NCBI RefSeq assembly: GCF_004297185.1
Contig: NZ_PGCL01000003.1
Coordinates: 480,739 to 544,738, forward strand
DNA length: 64,000 bases
Direction: 5' to 3'
Source of the DNA: Methanofollis fontis
GTDB taxonomy: Archaea > Halobacteriota > Methanomicrobia > Methanomicrobiales > Methanofollaceae
This document shows, one piece after another, positions 44,284 to 53,174 of this stretch; position 1 is the stretch's first letter; every line of letters begins with the position of its first letter. The translations under genes and the position numbers were made by a program. The notes beneath the pieces were generated by a model. It saw only the letters and a program-made list of their open reading frames with translations, had not been told where the DNA came from and made no database searches.

Positions 44284-45132
44284 TTAATACTTATACCATC
44301 GTCCCTTTTCGTCGTACTCCCCCTGCACCGGCGCTTCCATCTCACCGGCATGACGGAGATAGAAGACAGTCTTGAACGCAAGGGCGAAGGGGACGAATAC
44401 GGCAATGATCAGGGCATAGACAAGGGCGCTCGCCCAGATCCCCTCAGGTCCCAGGATGGCGGCGAACTCTGCCTGCGCCGCCGCCGCACTGGTCGTATTG
44501 ACGATGACCAGATCGCCGCTCTCGGCCAGAGGTGCGAGGCGATCATAGAGCAGGACCGTCCAGACGAACACACCGCCAAACCCGAGGGCACAGAGGGCGG
44601 CAAGGTTGGCAAGATAGAACAGGATGGTGCTCGAGAGGTGGGAGAGCACAAATACCGTGCTCTGCTGGATCGAGGCAAACACACCATGTCCTCCGGTGAC
44701 CGCCGTCGTATCGGTGAAATAGGCGAACAGGGCGAAGGTGAAGATCACGCCGAGCGCCGTGGATGCAGCCGCCTCTATGGCGTTCCCGCCCAGGATGATC
44801 GAGAGGGGCACTGCAAGGAGGAATATCGTCACGATGACAGCAAAGAGGAGGACGAGCGCGGGAAGGAGCACCCGGAAATATCCCTTCCGCCCCTCCTCCA
44901 GGAACACCTCCAGGCTCCCCTCGGCGCGGTTGATCGCCCCGATGCTGCCGGCCATACAGAACGGAAGGGCCAGCAGCCCGAGAAGGAGGATCTTGCCGCC
45001 GAAGAATGCCTCTCCACTCAGTTCGAGATAGAGGTCAATTCCAACAGCGGCGCCGGCGACGATGCCGGAGAGCCAGATAATCGGCATCCGGATGAGGAGG
45101 CTCAAGGCCTCCCTGAGGGAGTGCAGGACCAT
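44284..45132 (-). CDS. Multi-pass membrane protein of unknown function
   Basis: The 282 residues have about six hydrophobic helices with many Ala/Gly/Leu and end in the hydrophilic tail EYDEKGRWYKY. It resembles DUF7847-type integral membrane proteins of methanogens and haloarchaea, but the match is loose. ATG 45132 immediately follows the stop of the PK-domain gene (TGATTATG), so the two are translationally coupled. Confidence 0.6.
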   Translation of the reverse strand: MVLHSLREALSLLIRMPIIWLSGIVAGAAVGIDLYLELSGEAFFGGKILLLGLLALPFCMAGSIGAINRAEGSLEVFLEEGRKGYFRVLLPALVLLFAVIVTIFLLAVPLSIILGGNAIEAAASTALGVIFTFALFAYFTDTTAVTGGHGVFASIQQSTVFVLSHLSSTILFYLANLAALCALGFGGVFVWTVLLYDRLAPLAESGDLVIVNTTSAAAAQAEFAAILGPEGIWASALVYALIIAVFVPFALAFKTVFYLRHAGEMEAPVQGEYDEKGRWYKY

Positions 45133-45134
45133 AA

Positions 45135-45725
45135 TCACCTGTTCCTGGGCATGGCGACGATCTCGCGCACCTGCAGGTCAAAGTAGGAGGCCGTATGCGA
45201 CGGACGGATCACGCAGACCGTGTCCGCACCGCTGGCCGTACCGCCGACGGCGATCACCTCATCGGTCACGCCGATCGCACCCTGATCGGCGGCGATGAGG
45301 GCGCACTCCACCGCCACCTTCAATCCCACGGCAACAGTCCGCCTGAGCGCCTCGGCGATCGCCTCGGTGCGCGATCCGCCCCCGAGTCTTGGAGAGCGTG
45401 AGATCGAGCGTTCAAGCCCGGAAAGAACATGGGTGCCGGTGACGATCGTTGCACCGCCGGCCCGCAGGAGGTCTGCCGTCTCAGTGTCAAAATCCCAGAC
45501 GCCGGGCGCAGAAAAGCCGACCACATGCGTCACCACAACAAGGCGCAGGTCGGTCCCCTCCATCGCTTCAAGGAACTGGCGGGCGGTGTACCCGGAGGTG
45601 CTCGCAACGACGATCGTGCCGATATTTGTCTCCTGAGCCCGTTCGACGGCGAACCTGGCTGCATCAGCCGTGTTCTCCTCCCCCGGCGCATCGAAATAAT
45701 AGGTATTCCTCGTAATATAGCCCAT
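45135..45725 (-). CDS. Stand-alone pyruvate kinase C-terminal (alpha/beta) domain protein
   Basis: The 196 residues match the PK_C domain, including TIVVASTSGYTARQFLEAMEG, VVTHVVGFSAPGVWDFD, RTVAVGLKVAVECALIAADQG and VIAVGGTASGADTVCVIRP. In pyruvate kinase this domain binds allosteric effectors; here there is no catalytic barrel. Such solo domains are common in methanogens and their role is unknown. It is coupled to the following membrane protein gene. Confidence 0.8.
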   Translation of the reverse strand: MGYITRNTYYFDAPGEENTADAARFAVERAQETNIGTIVVASTSGYTARQFLEAMEGTDLRLVVVTHVVGFSAPGVWDFDTETADLLRAGGATIVTGTHVLSGLERSISRSPRLGGGSRTEAIAEALRRTVAVGLKVAVECALIAADQGAIGVTDEVIAVGGTASGADTVCVIRPSHTASYFDLQVREIVAMPRNR

Positions 45726-45766
45726 GGTACCAGATTAATAAGGTGCAGACGTAAAAGAGAATTGTT

Positions 45767-46939
45767 ATGATTACGCTTGCACTCGCCGGCAAACCGAACT
45801 GCGGCAAATCCACCTTTTTCAAGGCCGCGACGATGGCGCAGGTCGAGATCGCCAATTATCCCTTCACCACCATTGACGCCAATAACGGCGTTGCATATGT
45901 GCGCACCCGCTGCCCGTGCCAGGACCTCGGGATCAATGGGTGCGGGAACTGTACCGGGGGGGTCCGGTTCGTCCCGGTCGCCCTCATCGATGTCGCCGGA
46001 CTCGTCCCGGACGCCCACAAGGGGCGAGGGCTTGGCAACCAGTTTCTCGACAATCTCCGGCAGGCCGACGCCATCATCCATGTGGTGGACGCCAGCGGGG
46101 CCACCGATGCGGAGGGCAATCCGGTCGATCCGGGCAGCCATGATCCACGGGAGGATATCCGCTTCCTCGAGCACGAGATGACGATGTGGGTCGTCGGCAT
46201 CCTGGGCAAACACTGGCCGCGGCTCCAGCGGCAGGCGCAGCAGCGGACCTTTGACATCATCGATGGCGTCGCCGACGTTCTGGCGGGCCTCGGGATCACC
46301 TATGAGGACGTGAAGGATACGGCAGACGAACTCGGGATCGATCTCAGGCGGACCGGAGAGGAGGACCTCGAACCCTTCTGCGAACGCCTGCTCCAGCGCA
46401 CAAAACCGGTGCTGTTCATCGGGAACAAGATGGATACCGCCACGCCCGAAATGCTCTCCGGGCTGAAGGACCTCGGCGCCGTCCCGGTGAGCGCGGCGGC
46501 AGAACTCGCCGTCCGGATGGCCGCAGACGGCGGGTTCATCGAGTATGTCCCGGGCGATCCATCGTTCGCCATCAAACCGGAGACAAACCTCTCGGCGCAA
46601 CAGCGGGCAGGACTCGAAAAGATCGCCGTTCTGATGGCGGAGCACGGGGGCACCGGCGTCCAGGGCGTGATCGACCGCGCCGTCTACGAACTCCTGGACC
46701 AGATCGTCGTCTACCCCGTGGAGGACGAGCACCACTACACCGACAAACAGGGGAGGGTGCTTCCTGACGCCTTCCTGATGCGCAGGGGTTCCACCCCCAG
46801 AGACCTGGCCTTCCGCGTTCACTCCGACATCGGTGAGGGTTTCCTGTATGCCGTCGATGCCCGGAGCGGGATGCGGATCAAGGAGAGCACCGAACTCAAG
46901 GACGGCGATATCATCAAGATCGTGAGCACGAAAAAGTGA
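45767..46939 (+). CDS. ychF: YchF/Obg-family GTP/ATP-binding protein
   Basis: The 390 residues include the P-loop GKPNCGKST at 8-16, the switch region DVAGLVPDAHKGRGLGNQFL, an NKMD motif and a C-terminal TGS domain (VLPDAFLMRRGSTPRDLAFR ...). Archaeal members act near the ribosome. TGA at 46937-46939 lies exactly at the border of the TnpB insertion (GTGAAC at its end), so the last codons or the stop might come from the insertion. Confidence 0.9.
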   Translation: MITLALAGKPNCGKSTFFKAATMAQVEIANYPFTTIDANNGVAYVRTRCPCQDLGINGCGNCTGGVRFVPVALIDVAGLVPDAHKGRGLGNQFLDNLRQADAIIHVVDASGATDAEGNPVDPGSHDPREDIRFLEHEMTMWVVGILGKHWPRLQRQAQQRTFDIIDGVADVLAGLGITYEDVKDTADELGIDLRRTGEEDLEPFCERLLQRTKPVLFIGNKMDTATPEMLSGLKDLGAVPVSAAAELAVRMAADGGFIEYVPGDPSFAIKPETNLSAQQRAGLEKIAVLMAEHGGTGVQGVIDRAVYELLDQIVVYPVEDEHHYTDKQGRVLPDAFLMRRGSTPRDLAFRVHSDIGEGFLYAVDARSGMRIKESTELKDGDIIKIVSTKK

Positions 46940-46943
46940 ACTA

Positions 46944-46964
46944 CCACGCGCCTGTTGGGCCTGG
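46944..46964 (-). ncRNA. Right-end hairpin, probable 3' scaffold of a TnpB omega RNA
   Basis: An imperfect hairpin lies just past the tnpB stop, where omega (reRNA) scaffolds end in active IS605-type elements. The guide would be the flanking sequence beyond GGTAGTTCAC, that is the 3' end of ychF (about 46920-46936). Expression is inference. Confidence 0.45.
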
Positions 46965-46984
46965 CTTCCTGCTTCATCCTCCCT

Positions 46985-48139
46985 CTACTGAGGCAAGTCC
47001 ACAGGCTCTCCGGTGCGTCCCGCACCTGATACCCCAACAAGATTCTGCTCTTGCAGGGCGAACTTCTTGATATTGATCGCCGCGTTGATATCGCGGTCGT
47101 GATGAGCACCACAATCAGGACAGACCCATCCCCTGTCAGAGAGGGCAAGATCCCGTTTAAGATATCCACAAGTATTGCATATCTTCGAGCAGGGATCGAA
47201 TCTCCCGATCTTCAGGAAAGTCTTCCCGTACCTCCGACACTTGTATTCCAGCATCGTGAAGAAAGCGTACCACGAAACATCTCCAATCCCCTGTGCCAGA
47301 AGATGGTTCTTCATCATCCCACCAACATTCAACGATTCCACTGCAATGGCTTGGTTCTCGCTCACAACTCGAAAAGAGACTTTGTGCAGAAAATCGTTAC
47401 GTTGGTTGGCGATTTTTTCATGGCACCGGGCAAGTTTCTGGATCGCCTTCTCCCGATTCTTGGATCCTTTCTTCTTCCGGGATACTCGCCGCTGCAACAC
47501 CTTCAACCGCTGAAGGGAGGTCTTCAGGTGTCGAGGGTTCTCAATCTTCTCTCCGGTGGAAAGGGTCGCAAAGTGCTTCAGCCCAACATCGATCCCGAGC
47601 GTGGTGTCCAGAGTGAAAGGTGCGGGGTCAGGTTCGTTTTTCCCATCATCGACAAGAATGCTGACGAACCACTTTCCCGTCGAAGTCACGGAGACAGTGG
47701 CATACTTCATCTTCCCGGTGAAGACACGGTGAAAGATGGTTCTAATCGTACTGATCTTCGGGAGTTTGATCCATCTCTGATCGAAGTCCACGGAGTAACT
47801 CTGAGGCACCTGAAAAGACTGCACAGGATTTTTCTTTGACTTGAACCGTGGAAATCCTTTTTTCTCCCGGAAAAACCGACTGAAAGCATTATCGAGATTT
47901 TTGTTTGCACTCTGGAGAGATTGAGAATTGACCTCTTTGAGCCACGGATAATCTTCCTTGAGAGCCGGGAGACGGTTGTTCAGGTCGAAACAGGAGAGTG
48001 TTCGACCTTCCTGCTCATATACTCGGATCTTCTGCTCCAGAGAATGATTGTACACAAACCGACAGGCATGGATGTGCTTCATGAGGAGAGCGACCTGCTC
48101 CTGAGAAGGATACATCCGATACATGTAAGCCTGGAGCAT
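46985..48139 (-). CDS. tnpB: TnpB RNA-guided nuclease (OrfB of IS200/IS605)
   Basis: The 384 residues appear complete. RuvC residues are D in LGIDVGLKHFATLS, E in IAVESLNVGG and D in HHDRDINAAINI. The zinc finger is CSKICNTCGY...CPDCG. The helix-turn-helix start MLQAYMYRMYPSQEQ supports ATG 48139. TnpB is an RNA-guided nuclease that helps retain the element at its donor site. Codon use and GC are near that of the host but a little lower. Confidence 0.9.
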   Translation of the reverse strand: MLQAYMYRMYPSQEQVALLMKHIHACRFVYNHSLEQKIRVYEQEGRTLSCFDLNNRLPALKEDYPWLKEVNSQSLQSANKNLDNAFSRFFREKKGFPRFKSKKNPVQSFQVPQSYSVDFDQRWIKLPKISTIRTIFHRVFTGKMKYATVSVTSTGKWFVSILVDDGKNEPDPAPFTLDTTLGIDVGLKHFATLSTGEKIENPRHLKTSLQRLKVLQRRVSRKKKGSKNREKAIQKLARCHEKIANQRNDFLHKVSFRVVSENQAIAVESLNVGGMMKNHLLAQGIGDVSWYAFFTMLEYKCRRYGKTFLKIGRFDPCSKICNTCGYLKRDLALSDRGWVCPDCGAHHDRDINAAINIKKFALQEQNLVGVSGAGRTGEPVDLPQ

Positions 48140-48214
48140 ACAAAGCACCATAAGGCACGCAATAATAAATTTTTCTCCATAAATCACAATCAACAAAAGG
48201 GGTTCCGCTTTCAT

Positions 48215-48235
48215 CCCCGCACCTGTTGGTCGGGG
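48215..48235. repeat. Left-end hairpin of the tnpB element
   Basis: CCCCG-C-ACC-TGTT-GGT-CGGGG folds into a stem of eight pairs with one bulged C. Its loop region CCTGTTGG recurs in the right-end hairpin at 46944-46964, in the same orientation. Confidence 0.65.
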
Positions 48236-48307
48236 TCCTCCCCCTCCACCCCTTTACCCAGGAAAATAGATACCTTTTTTTAGAGGCACGTAAGAAGTCT
48301 GATATCT

Positions 48308-48628
48308 ATGGGCGGCGAGGTCTATCAGGCACAGGTGCTCAAAAATTTCTTCGACACCATCACCGGACCGGACAGGAACCTCACCCGGATCTTTATGTGC
48401 GTTGTTTCCCTGGCAAAGATCCGGATGGAGTCACCGGAGCGGATGGCGCACCTGATGGACCAGCTCAGAAAGAGCAAGCAGCACCGGGAACTCTCGGTGG
48501 ACATCATCGATTACATGTGCTCGTGCGCCGCCGAACTCGATCTCCTCTCGGTTCAGACCGCCTTCGGCATGAAGGACGTCAGGGAGATCGCCGACTCCTT
48601 TGAAGGGATCAGCATCGATTCGTTCTGA
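48308..48628 (+). CDS. Small helical hypothetical protein
   Basis: The 106 residues start MGGEVYQAQVLKNFFDTITG and are mainly amphipathic helix, including RMAHLMDQLRKSKQHRELSV and a segment YMCSCAAELDLL with two cysteines. An AT-rich stretch (about 48268-48278) upstream offers a promoter. I do not recognise the family. Strong codon bias and clean boundaries support a real gene. Confidence 0.65.
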   Translation: MGGEVYQAQVLKNFFDTITGPDRNLTRIFMCVVSLAKIRMESPERMAHLMDQLRKSKQHRELSVDIIDYMCSCAAELDLLSVQTAFGMKDVREIADSFEGISIDSF

Positions 48629-48894
48629 ACCCCATCTTTTTTGTCCAGTCACTCATGGGTGAGCAGCTGCTTCGTCTGTCCCTCCAGGCGGGTCGCATGC
48701 GATTCAGAGTGACCATATGGCCCTGCCGGCAATGAGGGAGATGTCCAATCATATTTGAAAAAGAGAATCCAGGATGGGCGTTCATCTCAGATCACCCATA
48801 AAGGAGCGTATTCACCCCTCTCCACGGCGGGATGGGGTAATCCCGGAGATGGGGGTGGTGTTCCATCCCGCCCGGTATCGTCGGAGGGTGATGT
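48629..48894. other. Intergenic region with a strong hairpin
   Basis: GGCGGGATGG (48826-48835) is the perfect inverted complement of CCATCCCGCC (48863-48872), giving a 10-bp GC-rich stem with a 27-nt loop. It sits downstream of the - strand gene ending at 48895 and may terminate or stabilise its mRNA. A T-run follows the + strand gene at about 48636-48641. Nothing else is seen. Confidence 0.5.
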
Positions 48895-49374
48895 TTAGAG
48901 ATCCAGCTGTTTCCTGTACGAGGTGATGATCTGGATCGGAAAACCCCGGTGCTCGTCGAGCGCCTGCTCGTCATCGGGCGACGTGATCAGTCCCACTGCA
49001 TAGAGCAGAATAAGGGCATTGTCAATTGAAAAGGAGATCCGGTCCTCGATCAGGTCTTCAGAGAGATCCATCGCAAGATATTCCCGGTCCTCCGGAGAGA
49101 ACAGCGTCAGTCCCTCGGAGACGATCACCGCCGCCTTCAGATCGGCCGCGCGCCGTTTTAAAAGACCGAGAGCCGTATAAATGGCCTTTGGAGCACCCTT
49201 TTTCTCAATCAACCGGATAGCGGCCTCGGCCTTTTCAACGGCATTTCCATAGAGCCCGAACTTGTAACTGAGCAGGGCTGACGCTATGGCATGGCCCGTT
49301 TCCTTATCGATACCCGCACATGCCGGCCGAATCCGCTCGCAGTACGCATCAAACAATCGCTCCGCCCGTCCCAT
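48895..49374 (-). CDS. Helical hypothetical protein
   Basis: The 159 residues are mostly helical (MGRAERLFDAYCERIRPACA, then KFGLYGNAVEKAEAAIRLIE, tetratricopeptide-like in spacing), with an acidic centre SPEDREYLAMDLSEDLIEDR. It lies 24 bp after the small membrane protein gene on the same strand. No family recognised. Confidence 0.65.
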   Translation of the reverse strand: MGRAERLFDAYCERIRPACAGIDKETGHAIASALLSYKFGLYGNAVEKAEAAIRLIEKKGAPKAIYTALGLLKRRAADLKAAVIVSEGLTLFSPEDREYLAMDLSEDLIEDRISFSIDNALILLYAVGLITSPDDEQALDEHRGFPIQIITSYRKQLDL

Positions 49375-49398
49375 GATACTCTCCCTCTGAAGCCGATT

Positions 49399-49743
49399 TT
49401 ATTGAAACCTTTTCTCCACCCTCACGGCCAGCACACTGATCGAGGCGGCAAACAGCACCTGCATGATAGGTCCGCTGGTGAAATCGCCGTTCATAAAGAT
49501 CAGCACTGCATAGGCGGGGGCAAGCAGAGCAACAAGGTCCTTCCTCTTCCTCGTATATGCATAGGCACAGAGAAGAACCGAAGCGATAATGCATGCCCAT
49601 TTCCCGATCGCCCACAGCGAGTGATCGATCAACAGCGGACTGCCGGAGACCGTGATGGCAATCGCCGATGCCAGTATCCCCCCGAAGGAAACGGCGGGAA
49701 CAACCAGCCACAACCGGTCCAGCGCGCTCGGCTCAATATTCAT
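49399..49743 (-). CDS. Small membrane protein
   Basis: The 114 residues have about three or four transmembrane helices (VVPAVSFGGILASAIAITVS, WACIIASVLLCAYAY, VALLAPAYAVLIFM) and a basic C-terminus RVEKRFQ. It is the first gene of a two-gene - strand unit. Function unknown. Confidence 0.65.
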   Translation of the reverse strand: MNIEPSALDRLWLVVPAVSFGGILASAIAITVSGSPLLIDHSLWAIGKWACIIASVLLCAYAYTRKRKDLVALLAPAYAVLIFMNGDFTSGPIMQVLFAASISVLAVRVEKRFQ

Positions 49744-49795
49744 CAGTAGATATGGCGCTGCTCTTTTAAAGGACGTTGCGGTATAGTGTAGTGAT

Positions 49796-50551
49796 ATGGC
49801 GGTCTGTGTCCTTTCTGATATTCACGCGGACGCAGAGGCCCTCTCCCGCGTGATCGCGCTCCTCTGTGACCGGCGGTTCTGCGAGGTCTTCGGCGGGATC
49901 GATGGGGTCGTCTGTCTGGGCGACATCCTCGGGCGCGGGCATCAACCCGAAGAGACCCTCCAGCGGATGCAGGCGCTCTCAGAACAACTCCCGGTTACAT
50001 TTCTCCTCGGAAACCACGACGACGCCTATCTCCGGCACATCCCTGTGAGCGGCGGGGACAGACGGAGCGGTGAGGCGCATGAAGGGATCAGGGAGTCCCC
50101 ACTCCTCTCGATGATCAGGGGTATGAAGCAGGAGACGGTGATCGACAGCATGCTGTTCGTGCATGGCGGACCCCTCCGACTCGGGGGCGGACTGACCGAA
50201 CAACCATTCTGGCAGCGCCTCTCGACCCGTCCAGGCCCATCATTCTCAGGCTATCATTATACTGCTGAGATGGCGTTTGAGGAACTGGATCGGCGCGGGT
50301 TGTCCCACCTCTGCATCGGACACCAGCACACGCCCATCTGCTGCCGGAAAGACGGGGGCATAATCAAACGGGTCGGTCTGGACTTCATCCCCCTCACAGG
50401 GAGGGGGATCGCCGGTGAATGTGCCTGCATCGACCTCAATGATCCGACCATCATACGGGTGGGCGCCTGCATGGGCAACCATCCTGAGATCGGTATCACC
50501 GATTTCAGGCGGTTTTTTCTGCTCCGGCTTTCGGCAGATGTCTGTCCCTGA
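49796..50551 (+). CDS. Calcineurin-like metallophosphoesterase
   Basis: The 251 residues contain the metal-site motifs in order: LSDIHADAEAL (DxH), VVCLGDILGRGH (GDxxGxG), LLGNHDDAYL (GNHD), FVHGGPLR and CIGHQHTPI (GHxH). Such enzymes hydrolyse phosphoesters; the substrate is unknown. The last 47 bp overlap the convergent coiled-coil gene. Confidence 0.87.
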   Translation: MAVCVLSDIHADAEALSRVIALLCDRRFCEVFGGIDGVVCLGDILGRGHQPEETLQRMQALSEQLPVTFLLGNHDDAYLRHIPVSGGDRRSGEAHEGIRESPLLSMIRGMKQETVIDSMLFVHGGPLRLGGGLTEQPFWQRLSTRPGPSFSGYHYTAEMAFEELDRRGLSHLCIGHQHTPICCRKDGGIIKRVGLDFIPLTGRGIAGECACIDLNDPTIIRVGACMGNHPEIGITDFRRFFLLRLSADVCP

Positions 50552-51815
50552 AATCAACTGGAGTTCCGGCAACCGCCGTGAGGGCATCCTGCACCGCCTG
50601 CGCCTGCCGGGGGAGATCAGCGCTGAGGAGGGCCACCCTCTCTTCGGCTTCCTTGAAGGCGGTCCGGTCCGCCTCTACCGCTGCGGAGATCTCCCCGAGC
50701 TCCCTGTCCAGCGCCGCCACCTCAATGGGCAGGGTGCAGCCCTGAATCTCCCTGTGTATCTCTGAAGTGCGCTCGTGGGCCGATTCAAGTCTGGCAAAGG
50801 CAGCGGAAAATGCATTTTCCAGCCGTTCTTCATCGCAGAAGAGCGCCAGATCCTCCTTTCCCTTCAGGCTGAGCGAACCAGAGGCGATCTGCGCCCGCAC
50901 CATCGCCACCGCTGGGGAAAGAGAGGAGAGGACGGCATCGATACCCGCGGCACCCGGATTCTCAAGGAGTCGGATACAGGCAGAAAGCGTCTTTGTATCT
51001 TTTGGCCGATCGCTCCGCATGACAATTTTTTCTGCCTTCTTCAGGACGCGCCCTGTCCGCGTACCGAGGTTCCGGAGGTCCTGTGCTGCGGCGCCCTCTT
51101 CCTTCTCCAGTCTATCCGCTTCCCCCTGAAGGTCCATGCAGGCCAGATACTCGGCATCGTCCCTGAGCACCCGGACCAGTTCCTCCTTCTCCCGGATGGC
51201 GCCCTCGGATTGAGCGATACGAGCATGTATAGCCGGCATCTTCTCCTGAACAGTACGGATCTCTTCATATGAACCGTTCAGGGCCGAGAGGGCGTCACGG
51301 GCGGATTCGATCTGTTTCCGCGCTGCCTGCGCATCTTTCACAGCCTCGGTCAGGTCATTGATGCTCCGCCCGATCTCGGCGCTGAACCCGCGTATCTCCT
51401 TCATCTCCTCGGGAAAGGCTCCGGCGAGATAGCGACCCTGGCGTTTCTGGATCTTGAGCAGGCTGGTGAGGATATCGGCGGCGACCGGATAAAATTCGTC
51501 GGGATCGGCGGGGAGGGAGCGGGAGGTCTGCTGTCCGAGCGCCGCCAGGAAGGCGGGCAGGGATCGCTCGGTGACGCTCCGGAGTTTGGGGTGGATATCC
51601 TCGCGCCCCTCCGCCTTTGCGAGTTCGGAACGCATATTTTCCAGACCGGAGAGGGATTCAGAGACAATGGTCCGGCAGGTTTCGGTTTTTTCCGCCAGAC
51701 CACTCTCGATCACTTTTTCTCTCTCGTCAAGCCACAGTCCGGCCTCATCTGCCGTCAGGCTGAGGGTTTCTTCCTCGTTTTTCTCAAAAAGGCCCCTGAT
51801 AAACCTGAACATCAT
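50505..51815 (-). CDS. Long coiled-coil hypothetical protein
   Basis: The 436 residues are almost entirely alpha-helical with heptad-like repeats (for example EAVKDAQAARKQIESARDAL and LQGEADRLEKEEGAAAQDLR). An N-terminal MFRFIRGLFEKNEEE is basic/amphipathic. It has no membrane helix. A structural or DNA/membrane-associated role is possible; no family is recognised. It converges with the phosphoesterase gene and overlaps it by 47 bp. Confidence 0.7.
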   Translation of the reverse strand: MMFRFIRGLFEKNEEETLSLTADEAGLWLDEREKVIESGLAEKTETCRTIVSESLSGLENMRSELAKAEGREDIHPKLRSVTERSLPAFLAALGQQTSRSLPADPDEFYPVAADILTSLLKIQKRQGRYLAGAFPEEMKEIRGFSAEIGRSINDLTEAVKDAQAARKQIESARDALSALNGSYEEIRTVQEKMPAIHARIAQSEGAIREKEELVRVLRDDAEYLACMDLQGEADRLEKEEGAAAQDLRNLGTRTGRVLKKAEKIVMRSDRPKDTKTLSACIRLLENPGAAGIDAVLSSLSPAVAMVRAQIASGSLSLKGKEDLALFCDEERLENAFSAAFARLESAHERTSEIHREIQGCTLPIEVAALDRELGEISAAVEADRTAFKEAEERVALLSADLPRQAQAVQDALTAVAGTPVDFRDRHLPKAGAEKTA

Positions 51816-51846
51816 CGATCTATCGGTGCCTGAATATAAAGGATTG

Positions 51847-52353
51847 TTAGTCTGATGACGAGATCGCGCGCAGGCGCTCCGCCCCGCCGATCTCGTCGAT
51901 CACAGCAGCGACCGGATCGGGGACAAGACTCCGCCAGTCCTCGCCAGCGAGCATCCGGCGCCGCACCTCCGTGCCGGAAAGAGTCTCCCGTCGGTACATC
52001 GGAAGGGTCTGCACCTTTTTCCCGCTCTCTGAAAAAAGCCTGATAACAAGGGGATTGTTGGAATAGACCACGTCAAAATACGGCGTCATCGAGTAGACAT
52101 GGGAGACCCAGAGGGCGTTTCGCCTGAGGTCCTCGATCGGAACGGCGTGATAGGACACGCCGATCTCGCGGAGGGCGGCGGCGATCATCATCAGGCGCTC
52201 TCCGGCGGTGAAGGGGTTATTGACCTCGTGCGAGAGCTGTGCACTCCCCACACCAATGACGATCTCGTCCACAAGGGGAGCGATCCGCTCCATCACCGAC
52301 TGGTGGCCATTGTGATAGGGCTGGAACCGCCCGATATAGAAGGCCCGTTTCAT
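51847..52353 (-). CDS. Nicotinamide-nucleotide adenylyltransferase
   Basis: The 168 residues match archaeal NMN adenylyltransferase: the nucleotidyltransferase motif [17 protein letters not shown], and [10 protein letters not shown] at the C-terminal phosphate site. It makes NAD (or the deamido form NaAD) from the mononucleotide and ATP. Its ATG overlaps the larB stop (52350-52353), which ties it to nickel-pincer cofactor synthesis as well as NAD supply. Confidence 0.93.
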   Translation of the reverse strand: MKRAFYIGRFQPYHNGHQSVMERIAPLVDEIVIGVGSAQLSHEVNNPFTAGERLMMIAAALREIGVSYHAVPIEDLRRNALWVSHVYSMTPYFDVVYSNNPLVIRLFSESGKKVQTLPMYRRETLSGTEVRRRMLAGEDWRSLVPDPVAAVIDEIGGAERLRAISSSD

Positions 52354-53126
52354 GCGCGTTCCGCCAGGTGTGCAATCTGCGCGGCGTGGGCCCCTGCAAC
52401 AAAGCCTGCATCGATGTTCACAACAGTCAGCACCGCACAGGACTGGAGCATGCTGGCAAGTGCCGCTGCTCCGGCCCCCATATAACCATACCCGGTGGAG
52501 ACCGGGACGCCGATCACCGGGCGGTCCACAAGACCGGCAACGACCGCCGGGAGTGTGCCCTCCCGTCCTGCACAGACGACATAGACATGAGATCCTGCCA
52601 GATCCTTCAGCGCCGGGAAGAGACGGTGGACGCCTGCCGCACCCACGTCATAGGCGGTCCGCACCTCGCATCCCATCTCCTCGGCCACCACCCGCGCCTC
52701 CTCGGCCACCCTGATATCGGCGGTGCCGGCGGTAAGGATGGAGACGATGCCGCCCCTATGTTGCGGCGGTTCGCCGTTCGAGAGCACGACCGTGCGCCCC
52801 CGCTCCTCATAGCGGACGGTGAGACCGGCGGCGTCTGCAGCGATACCGATCGCCTCCGCCTGTGCAGGAGAGACGCGTGTGGCAAGGCAGCGGCCGGCGG
52901 CGCTGCAATGCCGTTCCATGATCGAGACCAGATCGGCTGTATCCTTCCCCTCGGCCAGCACGACCTCGGGGATGCCGCACCTGACCTCCCGTCCGAGGTC
53001 TATCCTGGCAAGTTCGCCCACCCGCTCAACCCGGAGTCCGGCTATCGTCTCCGTCGCATCTTCGAGTGAGATTCTGCCCGCGGCATAGGCGGCGAGCACC
53101 TCCTTCAGGGATTTTTCAGCGGTCAT
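52350..53126 (-). CDS. larB: Nickel pincer cofactor biosynthesis protein LarB
   Basis: The 258 residues carry an N-terminal helical part and a PurE-like domain ([59 protein letters not shown]). LarB carboxylates nicotinic acid adenine dinucleotide and hydrolyses it, the first step to the nickel-pincer nucleotide. larC and larE are not in this window. The gene is translationally coupled to the adenylyltransferase. Confidence 0.9.
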   Translation of the reverse strand: MTAEKSLKEVLAAYAAGRISLEDATETIAGLRVERVGELARIDLGREVRCGIPEVVLAEGKDTADLVSIMERHCSAAGRCLATRVSPAQAEAIGIAADAAGLTVRYEERGRTVVLSNGEPPQHRGGIVSILTAGTADIRVAEEARVVAEEMGCEVRTAYDVGAAGVHRLFPALKDLAGSHVYVVCAGREGTLPAVVAGLVDRPVIGVPVSTGYGYMGAGAAALASMLQSCAVLTVVNIDAGFVAGAHAAQIAHLAERA

Positions 53127-53174
53127 GGTCCAATACTACAATATAGGTGGCCGTATAATAAAATCACCACTGAA

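Larger units (their letters stand above)
46936..48245 (-). mobile_element. Solo tnpB insertion (IS200/IS605-type, no tnpA), approximate limits
   Basis: A tnpB gene is flanked by related hairpins. The left-end hairpin at 48215-48235 has stems CCCCG/CGGGG and ACC/GGT around TGTT. The right-end hairpin at 46944-46964 shares the CCTGTTGG core. Reading on the - strand the element ends in GGTAGTTCAC, typical of IS605 right ends. The outer left boundary is uncertain. There is no tnpA, so it would depend on a transposase elsewhere. Confidence 0.75.

Noticed and set aside
45530..46822. 430-codon open frame on the - strand opposite ychF
   Set aside because: ychF shows intact P-loop and TGS domain; the antisense frame has no recognisable domain.
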